Shown: positions 23,720-34,137, counted from the stretch's first letter. The stretch: 64,000 nucleotides of DNA from Chryseobacterium sp. G0162 (GCF_003815715.1 NZ_CP033922.1:248001-312000); one strand, 5' to 3'. Notes: generated by a model from the letters alone, not told the origin. Translations and numbers: made by a program.

Positions 23720-25404
23720 CTTCATTAAATCATCAAGATCTTTCAAAAGTGGATTTTTCTCTATAAATTTTTCGTAAATTTTTCTTTTGGTAACTACCTC
23801 AATCTTCAGATTTTCAACGTCTCGCACGTATTCTACCACAATTGAATAATTCTGAACTTTTCTTCTGAAATGATTAAAAAATTCTCCACTTATTTTATCA
23901 AATTCCACTTTTGCAGAGTCAGAAGGGAACAAAACCCTGATCTTATTCTCCTCTTTTTTCTCAAGCTTAAATGTTTTTACTGCATTAAAAACAAAATTGT
24001 TTTTAATCTGGAGCTGCTTAAGCATAATCTTCCATTCTGCCAGAAGATCTGTATCTGTAAAATGATTTTTAGGAAGATGATCGGTCTTCACAGCAACATC
24101 TTCTGCCACTTCAGTTTTCTCTTCTTTATTTAAAAAGGAATTGATACTAAAGCCTGAAGAGACTCCTGGTCTGGATAAAGGTTTTGTGGTTTTGCTAATA
24201 ACAGCAGCCTGAACATTTTCTGCTTGTACAGTTTGTTCTGTTTTAACGGGCTCTTTTTTCTCCTGAACTTTTTCAGGAATTTTTACTTCCTGCTTCTCAC
24301 TGAGAAACGGAGCCAGTATCAGGAATTTTTTTTTTTAGCAACGTCTGAATTAGCAGTCAGCGAAGCCAATTGCATTAATGCAATCTCAACAGTAAGTCTT
24401 GGGTTCTTGGAATTTTTATAATTAATATCCGCGTGGTTGCAAATCTCAATACCATCAATCAGTTGCTGTGCGGCCCATTTTTGTCCCTGCTCCACAAACT
24501 TAGATTTCGTCTTCTCTCCTACTTCAATAAGATCTATGGTTGAAGCATTTTGAGCCATCATTAAATCTCTGAAATGATTTCCAAGACCTGCAACAAAAAT
24601 ATGAGGATCAAAACCTTTTTTAACAATATCATTAAAAGCGGAAAGAACTTCTGGTATTTTGTTTTCCTTGGCAAGATCTACAATATTCAGATATTGATCG
24701 TAGTCTAAAATATTCAGGACTTCTGCAGCTTTTGCCAGCGTGATATTTCTCTGAGAGAATGTAGAAAGTCTGTCGAAGATAGAAAGTGCATCTCTTAATG
24801 CACCATCAGCCTTTTGAGCAATCAGATACAAGGCGTCATCTTCGTATTGGATATTTTCTTTTTGAGCAATATTTCTCAAATGTCCCTGAATATCTTCAAT
24901 CATGATTCTTTTAAAATCATAAATCTGACAACGGGATAGAATGGTTGGAATAATTTTGTGCTTTTCCGTAGTTGCCAAAATGAAAATGGCATGAGCTGGC
25001 GGTTCTTCCAAAGTCTTAAGAAAAGCATTGAAAGCGGCAGAAGACAGCATATGAACCTCATCAATGATATATACTTTGTATTTACCAATCTGAGGTGCAA
25101 AGCGTACCTGGTCTATCAGTTCCCTGATATCATCTACAGAGTTATTGGATGCAGCATCCAATTCATAGATATTATAAGCAAAGCCATCTTCTGAAACAGA
25201 GCCGTCTTTCTCATTGATTTTTCTTGCTAAAATTCTGGCACAGGTCGTTTTACCCACACCACGAGGACCGCAGAAAAGCAATGCCTGAGCAAGCTGGCTC
25301 TCTTCAATTGCATGTTCTAAAGTATCTGTAATATGAGATTGTCCTACAACTGTGTCAAACTCTTGAGGACGATATTTTCTTGCAGATACTATAAAATTTT
25401 CCAT
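23705..25404 (-). CDS. dnaX: DNA polymerase III gamma/tau subunit, tau product requires a -1 frameshift
   Basis: The first frame (25404-24319) encodes 361 residues: clamp-loader AAA+ ATPase with Walker A GPRGVGKTT, Walker B IIDEVHML, and sensor LSRCQIY. It stops just after an uninterrupted A11 tract on the coding strand (24336-24326). The -1 frame continues without a stop from the tract to 23705, giving a 566-residue tau with a charged linker and a C-terminal domain that would bind the polymerase. The short product is gamma-like. The zinc Cys cluster usual near the AAA+ N-terminus is absent. The A tract is positioned like the slippage sites of other dnaX genes; a sequencing error in the homopolymer is the alternative. 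Confidence 0.88.
24326..24336 (-). other. A11 slippery tract in dnaX
   Basis: Eleven A on the coding strand, after GCT. The zero frame reads Lys-Lys-Lys-Asn-Ser-stop; a shift of -1, or one extra A in the mRNA, opens the tau frame (Phe-Leu-Ile-Leu-Ala-Pro). Length and position suit transcriptional slippage or ribosomal frameshifting. Confidence 0.7.
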
Positions 25405-25502
25405 TGGTCAAAAATAAGAAATATAGTTTTAATTTGAAAATTAAAAGTTTTCAAATTATCCACAAAAACTTATTTTTGGTCCAATCAGAAAACTTTTAAT
25501 TA

Positions 25503-26135
25503 TCATTTTTTTGTATTGTAGTAATGATCTATAATCTCTACGATAACTTTTTTCACTTCATCTCTTCCTTCGTCAGTTCTCATATCAATACCACAGAACT
25601 CTGTCCCGTTGTATGCAGGGAATAGATTCAGATAGTAAACTCCTGCTGCTATTAAAGCTAACATGGCTCTAACGTTGGTAGCATTTTCCCCAAAATAAGG
25701 ATCAGTCACATTTTCAAAAAGATTAGCAGCTACATCTTCTCTTTGTTTTAGGATATTTTTAAGGATAGGTTTACTTTCAGAAAGTTCCCAAAGAATAATT
25801 TTCTGGAGTTCTTTATTCTTTTTAAGATTCTCAAACTGCATAAGAATTCCTTGAGTTAAAGCATCTTTCCATTTACCTACATGTATTTCTTCTTCAATAT
25901 CCGGGCTGAATTTACTCCAATAATCCTGAGATTTGATATATTCATCAATCAGCTTATCTGTACTTCCAAAGTATTCATAGATAAGCTTTTTATCAAAACC
26001 GGCTACTGCTGCAATCTTACTTACTTTCAGACCAGCATACCCTTTTACTCTCAAAATTTTACCCACTGCTGCGAGCAGTTTTTGTTTGGTTTTTTCTTTG
26101 TCCCTAATTGGGCCCTGCACTACTTTTCTAGGCAT
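25503..26135 (-). CDS. TetR family transcriptional regulator
   Basis: 210 residues. The N-terminal 60 residues form a TetR helix-turn-helix (LLAAVGKILRVKGYAGLKVSKIAAVAGFDKKLIYEYFGSTDKLIDEYI). The remaining helical domain would bind a ligand, unknown here. It starts 6 nt after the stop of the alpha-oxoamine synthase gene, so it is the second gene of that operon and may control it or lipid metabolism in general; that is inference from position. Confidence 0.9.
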   Translation of the reverse strand: MPRKVVQGPIRDKEKTKQKLLAAVGKILRVKGYAGLKVSKIAAVAGFDKKLIYEYFGSTDKLIDEYIKSQDYWSKFSPDIEEEIHVGKWKDALTQGILMQFENLKKNKELQKIILWELSESKPILKNILKQREDVAANLFENVTDPYFGENATNVRAMLALIAAGVYYLNLFPAYNGTEFCGIDMRTDEGRDEVKKVIVEIIDHYYNTKK

Positions 26136-26141
26136 AATTTA

Positions 26142-27398
26142 TTATTTTTTTGCAATATGCATTTTTTTATTAATATCATCAAAGACATTAAGTGTTTTGT
26201 CGAGATGTTCTTTCTCGTGTCTTGCCGTTACACTCATTCTGATACGTGCATCTTTTCTGGCGACGGCCGGGTACATAATAGGATTTGTATACACTCCATT
26301 TTCAAGTAATATTCGTCCTACATCCCACATTTTATTCTGATCTCCAATTTTCACAGGAATAATTGCAGAACAGGTAATACCGGTATCTAGACCTAAATCG
26401 TTAAGTCCCTTTTTAAAGTAATTGATATTATCCCATAGCTTCTGTTGCCAGAATGGTTCTTCATCAATCAAATCAATTGCTTTTAAAATTCCGAAGGAAG
26501 ATGGTGGAGGGGTCACTGAGAAAATATGCTGACGAGACTGGAACTTAAGAAATGATGCAATTTTTTTATTTGCAATCACATATCCTCCCAGGTTACCGAA
26601 AGTCTTGCTGAATGTTCCTGTCATAAAATCTACTTTATCAAATAAGGCATCATCTTCTAGGGCTCCCCTTCCGGTTTCTCCTAAAACCCCTACTCCATGT
26701 GCATCATCTACCATCAGATAAGCGTTGTATTTTTTCACAAGATCACAAATTTCCTTAGCGCGCGAAGTATCCCCTTCTTGAGAGTACACTCCATCCACGA
26801 TAACAAGCTTTGTACGGTACGTATTTTCAGATACCTTCAAAATGTGTTCCAAAGCTTCCAAATTATTATGAGGAAATGTTTTTTTATTTGTAAAAGCACA
26901 TCCTTCATGCACACTGGCATGTACCCCCATATCTAAAATTGCAATATCTTCCTTCTGCATTAAAATCTGTAAAGTGGCGCTATTAGCTGCATATCCGGAA
27001 GTAAAAAGAACTACTTCATCATCATTTCTTCCGAAAAAGTTTGCAATTTTTTTCTCTATTGCATTATGATAATCAAAATACCCACCAATAAGAGGTGATG
27101 CTCCTGTACCTGTTCCATATTTTTCGATTCCTTCAATAGCAGCCAATTTTACTTTCGGGTGTTGTGTCAGCCCTAAGTAATCGCTGGTTACAAAGCTTAC
27201 ATACTGTTTATTCTGGTTAGCAATATCAATATTTAATATTGCATCGGTACCCGATGTATTTTTCAGTCTGTAATTCATGTGGCCTCTAGATTTCATCTCA
27301 TCTAGAAATTCATAAAAATAATCTGCCCTTTGAGCAATATCGTAATCTGGGATATTCTCAAAATCTTTAAATGTTGCGGTTGCAAAATCAATATTCAT
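26142..27398 (-). CDS. PLP-dependent alpha-oxoamine synthase (acyl-CoA or acyl-ACP condensing)
   Basis: 418 residues, fold type I PLP enzyme of the AONS/KBL/SPT family. The PLP Lys is Lys265 in GTFSKTFGN, with DAHG at 232-235 and the His of VHASVHEG near 160. The N-terminal extension of about 65 residues and the MNYRL block are more like serine palmitoyltransferase or cysteate acyltransferase than biotin-pathway BioF. Flavobacteria need such an enzyme for sphingolipids or for sulfonolipids (capnine), so these are the likely products; BioF is less likely as no bio genes are near. A TetR gene follows. A -7 box TATATTTG (27436-27429, minus) lies 31 nt upstream. Confidence 0.8.
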   Translation of the reverse strand: MNIDFATATFKDFENIPDYDIAQRADYFYEFLDEMKSRGHMNYRLKNTSGTDAILNIDIANQNKQYVSFVTSDYLGLTQHPKVKLAAIEGIEKYGTGTGASPLIGGYFDYHNAIEKKIANFFGRNDDEVVLFTSGYAANSATLQILMQKEDIAILDMGVHASVHEGCAFTNKKTFPHNNLEALEHILKVSENTYRTKLVIVDGVYSQEGDTSRAKEICDLVKKYNAYLMVDDAHGVGVLGETGRGALEDDALFDKVDFMTGTFSKTFGNLGGYVIANKKIASFLKFQSRQHIFSVTPPPSSFGILKAIDLIDEEPFWQQKLWDNINYFKKGLNDLGLDTGITCSAIIPVKIGDQNKMWDVGRILLENGVYTNPIMYPAVARKDARIRMSVTARHEKEHLDKTLNVFDDINKKMHIAKK

Positions 27399-27436
27399 CC
27401 TAAGTTATTTAGTGGTGTTTCTATCTAGCAAATATA

Positions 27437-27794
27437 TAATTATTAAAAGGGCATCAGGAGAATAATATGATTAAAAAAATAATTAAAGACTATCATTTTC
27501 CGCCCCAATTTATCTACATATCAGCTATTTTTTCAATTTTTGATTTAATTAATTTTCTAGATTTAAATTTAACAAAAAAAATAAATCCATAAAGCAATAT
27601 AAATAAAGAAATCGTAAAAAAACCTTACACTTAATACAACCATCTCATTTATAAAAGATTATTTTCTCAATAATTTATAAATTGAATAATATTATACCAG
27701 GCAACTATGTTAATAACTACACTTTTTATATTTAATCACAAAATAAAGAAATAAATTATATAAAACCATACTATATCTTAGGTTTTTTTAAGAA
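27437..27794. other. Intergenic region, very AT-rich, no gene seen
   Basis: About 80 percent A+T with stops in all frames. It lies between the AraC gene end and the alpha-oxoamine synthase promoter. A weak hairpin (AAACC/GGTTT, near 27765-27787) could end the AraC gene. No repeat or RNA family is recognised. Confidence 0.35.
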
Positions 27795-28154
27795 TCAAAC
27801 TCTTCCTCTGGATAATTTTCTAAAATCACCTGGTGTTTCTCCTGTCATTTTTTTGAAAAATTTTGAAAAATTGGAAGGATCATAAGTAAAGATACGAGCA
27901 ATTTCTGCAACAGAGCAGTCTGAGTCAGTAAGCATTTTCTTGGCTTGTCGAATAATTTCCTGATCATAAAAGTGACAGGGATGCTGACCTGTCCCTTTTT
28001 TAATGGTATCGGTAAGATGCTTGTGGGAAACTGCGAGGTGCCCTGCAATTTCATTTACTTCCATAAACTCCGATACCTCTCCCGAAATCACCTGTTGAAT
28101 ATGATTTTCTAAAAAATCAAAATACTGATGAGTAATCTCTTCACTTCTTTTCAT
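27795..28154 (-). CDS. Short AraC-type DNA-binding protein
   Basis: 119 residues, made almost only of an AraC/XylS double helix-turn-helix (LAVSHKHLTDTIKKGTGQHP in the first HTH, SVAEIARIFTYDPSNFSKFFKKMTG in the second, FRK end). It lacks the N-terminal sensing domain of typical AraC proteins, so it resembles MarA/SoxS-like stand-alone regulators controlled by their own level. Single gene, facing a 900-nt non-coding region. Confidence 0.88.
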   Translation of the reverse strand: MKRSEEITHQYFDFLENHIQQVISGEVSEFMEVNEIAGHLAVSHKHLTDTIKKGTGQHPCHFYDQEIIRQAKKMLTDSDCSVAEIARIFTYDPSNFSKFFKKMTGETPGDFRKLSRGRV

Positions 28155-29050
28155 CTTGCTTTTTTCTTATAATTAGTTAAAATTATAAAATTAAAAATAT
28201 GAATTAAAATTGATATGGTGAACTTTTCGGGGAAGTATATCAAGCAAGAATTCTACATTTTTTTACCCTCTAAAAACTGGATTGATTTTTAATCTTTTTT
28301 ACACTTATTACATTTTGATTTTGTGAAAAAAAAACAAAAGACCCCTTCAAGAGATCTTTGTTTTTTTGAGATAAAATCGTTTGTATTTTTAGAATCCTAT
28401 TGCAGAAAATAGCTATTTTTCATCATTGCAGGAACTGTTTGCAAAAGTATACAACCTGTTATCCCCAGTCAAAAAAAAGCTGTAGAATAAACACAATATT
28501 ATTGTAAAACTTTTACTACAAACTCCTAATAAATAAAGACTATGTGTAACAAGTTCTATAGAATAGAAATTGATAATCCATCCATAAAACTTATCTTATT
28601 GTATTTCAATTATTTTAATTCATCATACGGAAACGATCAGTTCCAAAAAGTTCTTATCTATTATTAATAAAAGATCCGAATTCTGCAATAAATCCCTTTT
28701 TTTTAAACAAATATGAAAATCAAAAAGCCTCTGAGAACCGATTTCGTAAACAAATTATCACAATATGTAGAATTATTACTACAAAAAAGCAGACTAATAT
28801 CAGTGTCATTATCAATAAATAAAGACAAAACTCATAATAAAACAAATCAAAACATGCTAATTTATCTGTATAATTTCATTATTTTTACACCATCAAACAA
28901 AACATTTTAACGCTAAAAACACAGAAGCAAAAAAACTAATGACAAAAATTTATTTCCAATCGTTCCTACCTATTAAAAAAACTTCGACTTGTACAAAAAC
29001 TATTATTAACCGTTTTTTGCTTTAAGGCAAGAAGCACAGATCAGTTTTGC
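28155..29050. other. Long divergent intergenic region
   Basis: Nearly 900 bp without a convincing gene. A minus-strand hairpin AAAGATCTC/GGGGTCTTT (about 28361-28339, two G-U pairs) is followed by a T run and looks like a terminator without an obvious gene. AAAATAGCTATTTT (near 28405-28420) is a perfect palindrome. A 65-codon open frame at 28713-28910 has no signal of being real. Confidence 0.4.
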
Positions 29051-32000
29051 ATGAGAGTTTGGGCATTGTTTTTTACTTGCTTATATTTCAACATATACGG
29101 ACAACGCTATACATCTACGTGGTATAATATTGACAATGGACTTCCACAAAGCAGTGCAAAGGCTATTGTTAAGGATAAATATGGCTTTATCTGGATCTCT
29201 ACAGAAAACGGTCTTGTACGGTATGATGGGAGTTCTTTTATTACTTTCAATAATTTTAAAATAAACAATCTTCACTTTGGTGAATTCATTGGTGATCCTT
29301 CGCAGGACAGCATTACAGTCCTTAATGATTTTCAGGAGAACAAAGTCATTATTAAAAATAGATTCCCTAAGCTGACAAAACTTCATCGCAGTGACAAGAT
29401 AACCTACACAACAGGAAATGAATTCGTGCACCGGGTTGCCAATAACATCCTGGCCTGTAATTTTTACAGCGATATTCAATATTTTGTAAAGCTTAAAAAT
29501 TCGACTTACAGTTTTACTGAAAATAACCTCATCACTTACAAGGATGATAAAGGGAATGAAACAAAAATATCTATTCCTTTTTCCAATAAGGATCTGAATA
29601 ATATGTTTGTATTCAATGAAGTTCTTTTCATTAATGACGTAAGGCACCGAAAAACCTATTCTATAGAGAATGGGAACATTTCCATCCATGATGAACCCAA
29701 CCTTCTTAATGATCCGAATACAAGAATTTATTGGCAACAGATTACCAATCAAACCTTTGTCATCAATGATAATGATATTTACATTGTAGTAGGTAATCAA
29801 AAGAAGCCTTCACTTAAGTTCCTGGTAAAATATAATGAAATAGGTAGTCATTCCTATTGTTCTATGTTTTATGGATGGAAGTTCAACAAACTTTACCTCG
29901 GAACTCTAAACAATGGTTTGAATGTCCTGAAGCTCTCTGACTTTTATGTGGCAAAGAAAAAAGAGGACTTCGCCAACAACGTTTATTATGCTTCCCTACC
30001 CTTTAGCAAGAATACAATTATTGCAGAAGACGGAACGGAGTTCGGGAGAGACGGAATTGTGAAAAAATATCCTTTTGGGAATAATGACAATTATCTTATG
30101 ATGTATGACAAAGCCGGAAATATATTGATCCGGAAAAGAAGCAGCGTCATTAAGTTCTACAAAAATTCTGGTTATAAAAAGAAAGATTCTGCTTTTATTA
30201 AGCAGGGATTTCAGGCTTTCTTACAGAGTGGAAACCTTTATGGAGCTTCATTTTCAGATTCTTCAAAAAGCCAGCTTCAAATCTTTAAAGAAGATACATT
30301 CTCAAAACCGGACTATACTTATGAATTTGATAGCTTTGTCAATACTTTCTTCCAATATAGCCAAAATGAAATCTTAATCGGTAACAGTGATGGTTTATAT
30401 TCTGTAGTATTGGGAAGCAAAACCATTACTCCTATTCACAAAAACATCCATATTAAAAGCATTATCAAAACAAAGGATAATCTGATTTGGGTGATGACCA
30501 ATAAAAATGGGTTTTATCTTTTCAGAGACCGAAAGCTTATTAAAATGCCGACTGATAGAAATAATTATCTGATGTCTGCCCATTATATTTTGGAGGATAA
30601 AAAAGGGTTCTATTGGATCTCTTCCAATAACGGGCTTTTCAAGGTTCCCAAAAAACAACTGCTGCAACATGCACAGGATGGGAAAAGTCCTGTCTATTAT
30701 TATCGCTTTACCAAAAGAGATGGTTTCCTGACTAATGAGTTCAATGGAAGTTCGCAACCTAATGCTTACGCGCTTGAAAATGGAGATTTTGTATTTCCTT
30801 CGATGGACGGATTTGTATTTTTCAATCCGGACCATGTCAGAACCTTCTATCCTGACAAAAATAAAATTTATATTGAAAGGGTAAGGATCGGAAATGCTGA
30901 ACCTCAATACTTTCATCATATTCTTGATCTTCAAAGCCATTACAAAACAGCAGAAGTCTTTATTGATATTCCTTATTATTCTAATCTGGAAAACCTTTAT
31001 TTAGAGGCAAAAATCTCAGGAAAGGAAAATTCTGAATGGGAACCTGTCATTACTGGAAAGGAGCTAAAATATACCATCAGCAATCTTGCTCCAGGAGATT
31101 ATACATTGAGTGTAAGAATGTTGGTTTCTCCAGATGGGCAATTTGAACAGAAGTCTATCAAGTTCAAAATTCAACCATTTTTTTATCAGACTTTGCTGTT
31201 CCGTGTTTCTGCATCTATCATTATTCTGGTTATCATCATTGTGATTGTTCAACTGATGACTAACTTTTTAAGAATAAAAAATAGAGTATTGAAGCAGATT
31301 GTACACAATAAGAATTCAGAATTAAAAGAGACTTCACTTACTCTTGAAGGAGTAAAAAGTGATTTAAGAAAGGAAACCGAATATCAGAAGAAGCTGGTGG
31401 AAACTATCAGCCATGATATTACCACTCCTATCAGATTTATAGCGATGCTTTCTCAGAAACTTCATGAATCTGATGATCTGGAACTTCAGAAAAAGTATTT
31501 TGACAGTATTTATAAGTCTTCTGAACAGCTTTACCAATTCACCCTGAATTTAAAGGAATATACTGAACTTTACAAGGCTGAGAATATTTTTGAAGAAGAA
31601 GAATACCCCATCAACAGGATTTTGGAGATCAAGAAGAAACTCTTCTGTGAAATAGCAAAAGAGAGAGGAACCCAAATCATTAGTACAGCTGAAAACAATG
31701 TATATTCCAATGTTAATGAAAGTATTTTAACTGCGATTATCCATAATATTCTTGATAACGCAGTAAAAAACACTTTTGATGGCAAAATATACCTTAATGC
31801 AATAGAAATTAATCAAAAAATCACCATAACGATCTCTGACACTGGAACAGGAATGCCGGATGAACAGATTAACATGTACATGAATTTATTTAAAAACCCT
31901 AAATTAGAGACTCCAAGTTTTAAAGGAAAAGGTCTTGGGCTGCACATGGTTATTCATTTGGTAAAAAAAATAGATGCTGAAATCTGTTTCAGACATAACC

Positions 32001-32053
32001 AGCCCCAGGGAACCATTGTGGAATTAATGCTCAATAAAACTAATTTACCATGA
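29051..32053 (+). CDS. Membrane sensor histidine kinase with periplasmic beta-propeller and Y_Y_Y domain
   Basis: 1000 residues. Signal peptide (about 1-18), then a large periplasmic part with propeller repeats (GLPQSSAKAIVKDKYGFIWISTENGLVRYDG is the first; YWISSNNGLFKVPK another), a Y_Y_Y-like domain (about 640-710), one transmembrane helix (about 715-738), a coiled coil, a HisKA domain with His788 (TISHDITTP), and a HATPase (NILDNAVKN, GTGMP, GKGLGLHM). It senses an unknown outside ligand. Its TGA overlaps the ATG of the response regulator by 4 nt (ATGA), so the two form a two-component pair. Unlike the hybrid one-chain systems common in Bacteroides, receiver and output are separate. Confidence 0.92.
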   Translation: MRVWALFFTCLYFNIYGQRYTSTWYNIDNGLPQSSAKAIVKDKYGFIWISTENGLVRYDGSSFITFNNFKINNLHFGEFIGDPSQDSITVLNDFQENKVIIKNRFPKLTKLHRSDKITYTTGNEFVHRVANNILACNFYSDIQYFVKLKNSTYSFTENNLITYKDDKGNETKISIPFSNKDLNNMFVFNEVLFINDVRHRKTYSIENGNISIHDEPNLLNDPNTRIYWQQITNQTFVINDNDIYIVVGNQKKPSLKFLVKYNEIGSHSYCSMFYGWKFNKLYLGTLNNGLNVLKLSDFYVAKKKEDFANNVYYASLPFSKNTIIAEDGTEFGRDGIVKKYPFGNNDNYLMMYDKAGNILIRKRSSVIKFYKNSGYKKKDSAFIKQGFQAFLQSGNLYGASFSDSSKSQLQIFKEDTFSKPDYTYEFDSFVNTFFQYSQNEILIGNSDGLYSVVLGSKTITPIHKNIHIKSIIKTKDNLIWVMTNKNGFYLFRDRKLIKMPTDRNNYLMSAHYILEDKKGFYWISSNNGLFKVPKKQLLQHAQDGKSPVYYYRFTKRDGFLTNEFNGSSQPNAYALENGDFVFPSMDGFVFFNPDHVRTFYPDKNKIYIERVRIGNAEPQYFHHILDLQSHYKTAEVFIDIPYYSNLENLYLEAKISGKENSEWEPVITGKELKYTISNLAPGDYTLSVRMLVSPDGQFEQKSIKFKIQPFFYQTLLFRVSASIIILVIIIVIVQLMTNFLRIKNRVLKQIVHNKNSELKETSLTLEGVKSDLRKETEYQKKLVETISHDITTPIRFIAMLSQKLHESDDLELQKKYFDSIYKSSEQLYQFTLNLKEYTELYKAENIFEEEEYPINRILEIKKKLFCEIAKERGTQIISTAENNVYSNVNESILTAIIHNILDNAVKNTFDGKIYLNAIEINQKITITISDTGTGMPDEQINMYMNLFKNPKLETPSFKGKGLGLHMVIHLVKKIDAEICFRHNQPQGTIVELMLNKTNLP

Positions 32054-32661
32054 ACGAAAGAATCTTAATTGCTGATGATCACTATGTAGTCAGGGCAGGT
32101 ACCGCATTGGTCCTTGAAACCGGATTTCCGGAACTGAAGATAGATTTTGCAGAGAACTATGCACAAGTAAAGAAAATGCTGGAATCCTATGATTACGGTC
32201 TTATTATTTTAGATATTGACATGCCCGGAACTCAATATAAAAAGATGATTTCTGAACTTAAAGCCATACAGAATACAATAAAAATTCTCGTTTTTTCAGG
32301 ATATGACCAAGATGTAGCCATACAATACATCCGGGAAGGTGCTGAGGGTTACCTGAACAAGCAAAGCAGTGAGGAAGAAATTAAAAATGCAGTACGCACC
32401 GTTATTGAAAAAGGGTATTTTTATCCTACAGAGCTGATTGGACTTATCATTCAGAATAAAAAAAGCAACCCTGCTGAAAAACTGTCATCCAGAGAATATG
32501 AAATTTTTAAGCTTTTAGCTGACGGAAACGGAAACCTTGAAATTGCTAACAGGCTCAATATTCAGATGTCAACAGTAAGTACTTACAAAAAAAGGATCTT
32601 CCAGAAGCTTGATGTAGCCAATATTGCAGAGCTCATTAAAGTGTATGAAATGATGCATTAA
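32050..32661 (+). CDS. NarL/LuxR-type response regulator
   Basis: 203 residues. Receiver domain: acidic pair DD near residues 9-10, phospho-acceptor Asp55 in LILDIDMPG, Ser in FSGYD and Lys in YLNKQS. The C-terminal half is a LuxR helix-turn-helix (LSSREYEIFKLLADGNGNLEIANRLNIQ, VSTYKKRIFQKL). It is translationally coupled to the sensor kinase and would be its partner. The target genes are unknown; no LuxR site was identified. Confidence 0.94.
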   Translation: MNERILIADDHYVVRAGTALVLETGFPELKIDFAENYAQVKKMLESYDYGLIILDIDMPGTQYKKMISELKAIQNTIKILVFSGYDQDVAIQYIREGAEGYLNKQSSEEEIKNAVRTVIEKGYFYPTELIGLIIQNKKSNPAEKLSSREYEIFKLLADGNGNLEIANRLNIQMSTVSTYKKRIFQKLDVANIAELIKVYEMMH

Positions 32662-32925
32662 TCGTCAGTGTATCAATAAGCTGAAAGAAGGAAGTTATTG
32701 AGTTTTCAAAAGCTTATGTAATCTCATTTTATTAATTGGGAAAAGCACTTGGTCTAATTGGTCGTGAATGTTCAATATTAATATCCTGCTTCCCTCTTCC
32801 AGTATCCCTACCCTATACTATAATAATCTGTTCCTATCACAATGATTGAAATAATGATTTTTATAATTAAAAAATAATCGGGAAATTTACAGCACCTTAT
32901 TTTCTATGATATCACTGCATTTTAA

Positions 32926-34137
32926 TTGAAAAAAATCATAAATCCATTGGAAAAAGCAGATCAGGGAAGCCGACGTTTCCGATATATAAAACTTTGTATT
33001 TTTTTTTCCGGCCTTTCGGTATTTGCGCAGCTTTACCTCTTTCAGCCGATGCTGCCTATGGCTGCGGAACATTTCAATGTATCTGTTGGAGATACCTCTC
33101 TACTGGTTTCATCATCTACTATTGGAATGGCACTCGGATTATTGTTTTTTGCTTTTAAAGCAGACAGCTATTCCAGGAAGGGTCTCATGACCTTTTCATT
33201 GATTTCATCTGCTTTACTCACCATTATTTCAACATGGATCCCTAGTCTCAGTCTTCTGATTGCTATCGGGATTTGTAAAGGATTTGTAGTTTCGGGAGTT
33301 TCAGCAGTTGCTTTGGCTTATCTCACAGAAGAAGTAAGTGTTGCTGTTATAGGTGCTGCTATTAGCATGTATCTTAGCGGAAATACTATTGGAGGAATGA
33401 GTGGAAGAATACTGGCTACCATTTTAGCCGGAGAGTTTGGTTGGCGCAATGCCGTTTTAGTGATTGGAATAGAAAGCTTTATCCTGGGAGCAATATTCTG
33501 GAAGCTTTTTCCTGAGTCCAATTTTTTTAACCCTCAGAAAACAGATTACCATCTTAAGGTAAAACAAATGAAGTTTTTCCTTACCAATCCTTATATGCTC
33601 AGGTTATACCTTATAGCGGCTCTTCTCATGGGAGTTTTTGTGAGCGTCTACAATTATCTGACCTTCCGGCTAGAGGCTCAACCGTTTTCGTTAAGCCATT
33701 TTATCATTGCTTTCATATTCCTGATGTATATTTTCGGAGTTTTTGGGACAATGGCTGTGGGCCGGCTTTCTAAAAGATTTCCTGCAAACACGATTCTGAA
33801 ATGTGCCATCCTTTGTATGGTAGCCGGTGCTTTATTATTACTGTCAAAGAATCTTTATCTCCTCATTTTTGGTCTTGGATTATTTACTTTTTCATTTTTT
33901 GCCGCACACACTATGGCAAGCCAGATGGCCGCACTTTATGCCAAACGGGGGAAATCTTCTGCAACGTCCATTTATTGGCTGTTCTATTATTTTGGTTCAA
34001 GTATTTTGGGAAGCGGTACCGGATATCTTCTTCATTCTTATTCCTGGAACACTTTTATTGCTTTTCTTGTTGTGGCTGTACTCATTGCACTTCTGCTGGC
34101 AACCGCCAATACTTCTCCAAAAGCAAAAAAAATTTAA
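32926..34137 (+). CDS. MFS transporter
   Basis: 403 residues with about 12 hydrophobic helices. The MFS pattern is clear: the first helix LCIFFSGLSVFAQLYLFQPMLP, the loop 2-3 region (FKADSYSRKGLM) and helix 4-5 (GFVVSGVSAVALAYLTEE). Drug or metabolite efflux is likely; the substrate is not evident. The start is TTG 32926 (KKIINPLEKADQGSRRFRYIK follows); the first ATG lies after residue 40, inside helix 1, and would destroy the fold. Single gene; no regulator is directly adjacent. Confidence 0.85.
   Translation: MKKIINPLEKADQGSRRFRYIKLCIFFSGLSVFAQLYLFQPMLPMAAEHFNVSVGDTSLLVSSSTIGMALGLLFFAFKADSYSRKGLMTFSLISSALLTIISTWIPSLSLLIAIGICKGFVVSGVSAVALAYLTEEVSVAVIGAAISMYLSGNTIGGMSGRILATILAGEFGWRNAVLVIGIESFILGAIFWKLFPESNFFNPQKTDYHLKVKQMKFFLTNPYMLRLYLIAALLMGVFVSVYNYLTFRLEAQPFSLSHFIIAFIFLMYIFGVFGTMAVGRLSKRFPANTILKCAILCMVAGALLLLSKNLYLLIFGLGLFTFSFFAAHTMASQMAALYAKRGKSSATSIYWLFYYFGSSILGSGTGYLLHSYSWNTFIAFLVVAVLIALLLATANTSPKAKKI

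Noticed and set aside
28713..28910. 65-codon frame in the spacer before the sensor kinase
   Set aside because: Mostly Lys, Asn and Ile as expected for random AT-rich sequence; no promoter box, no family, no neighbour in register.
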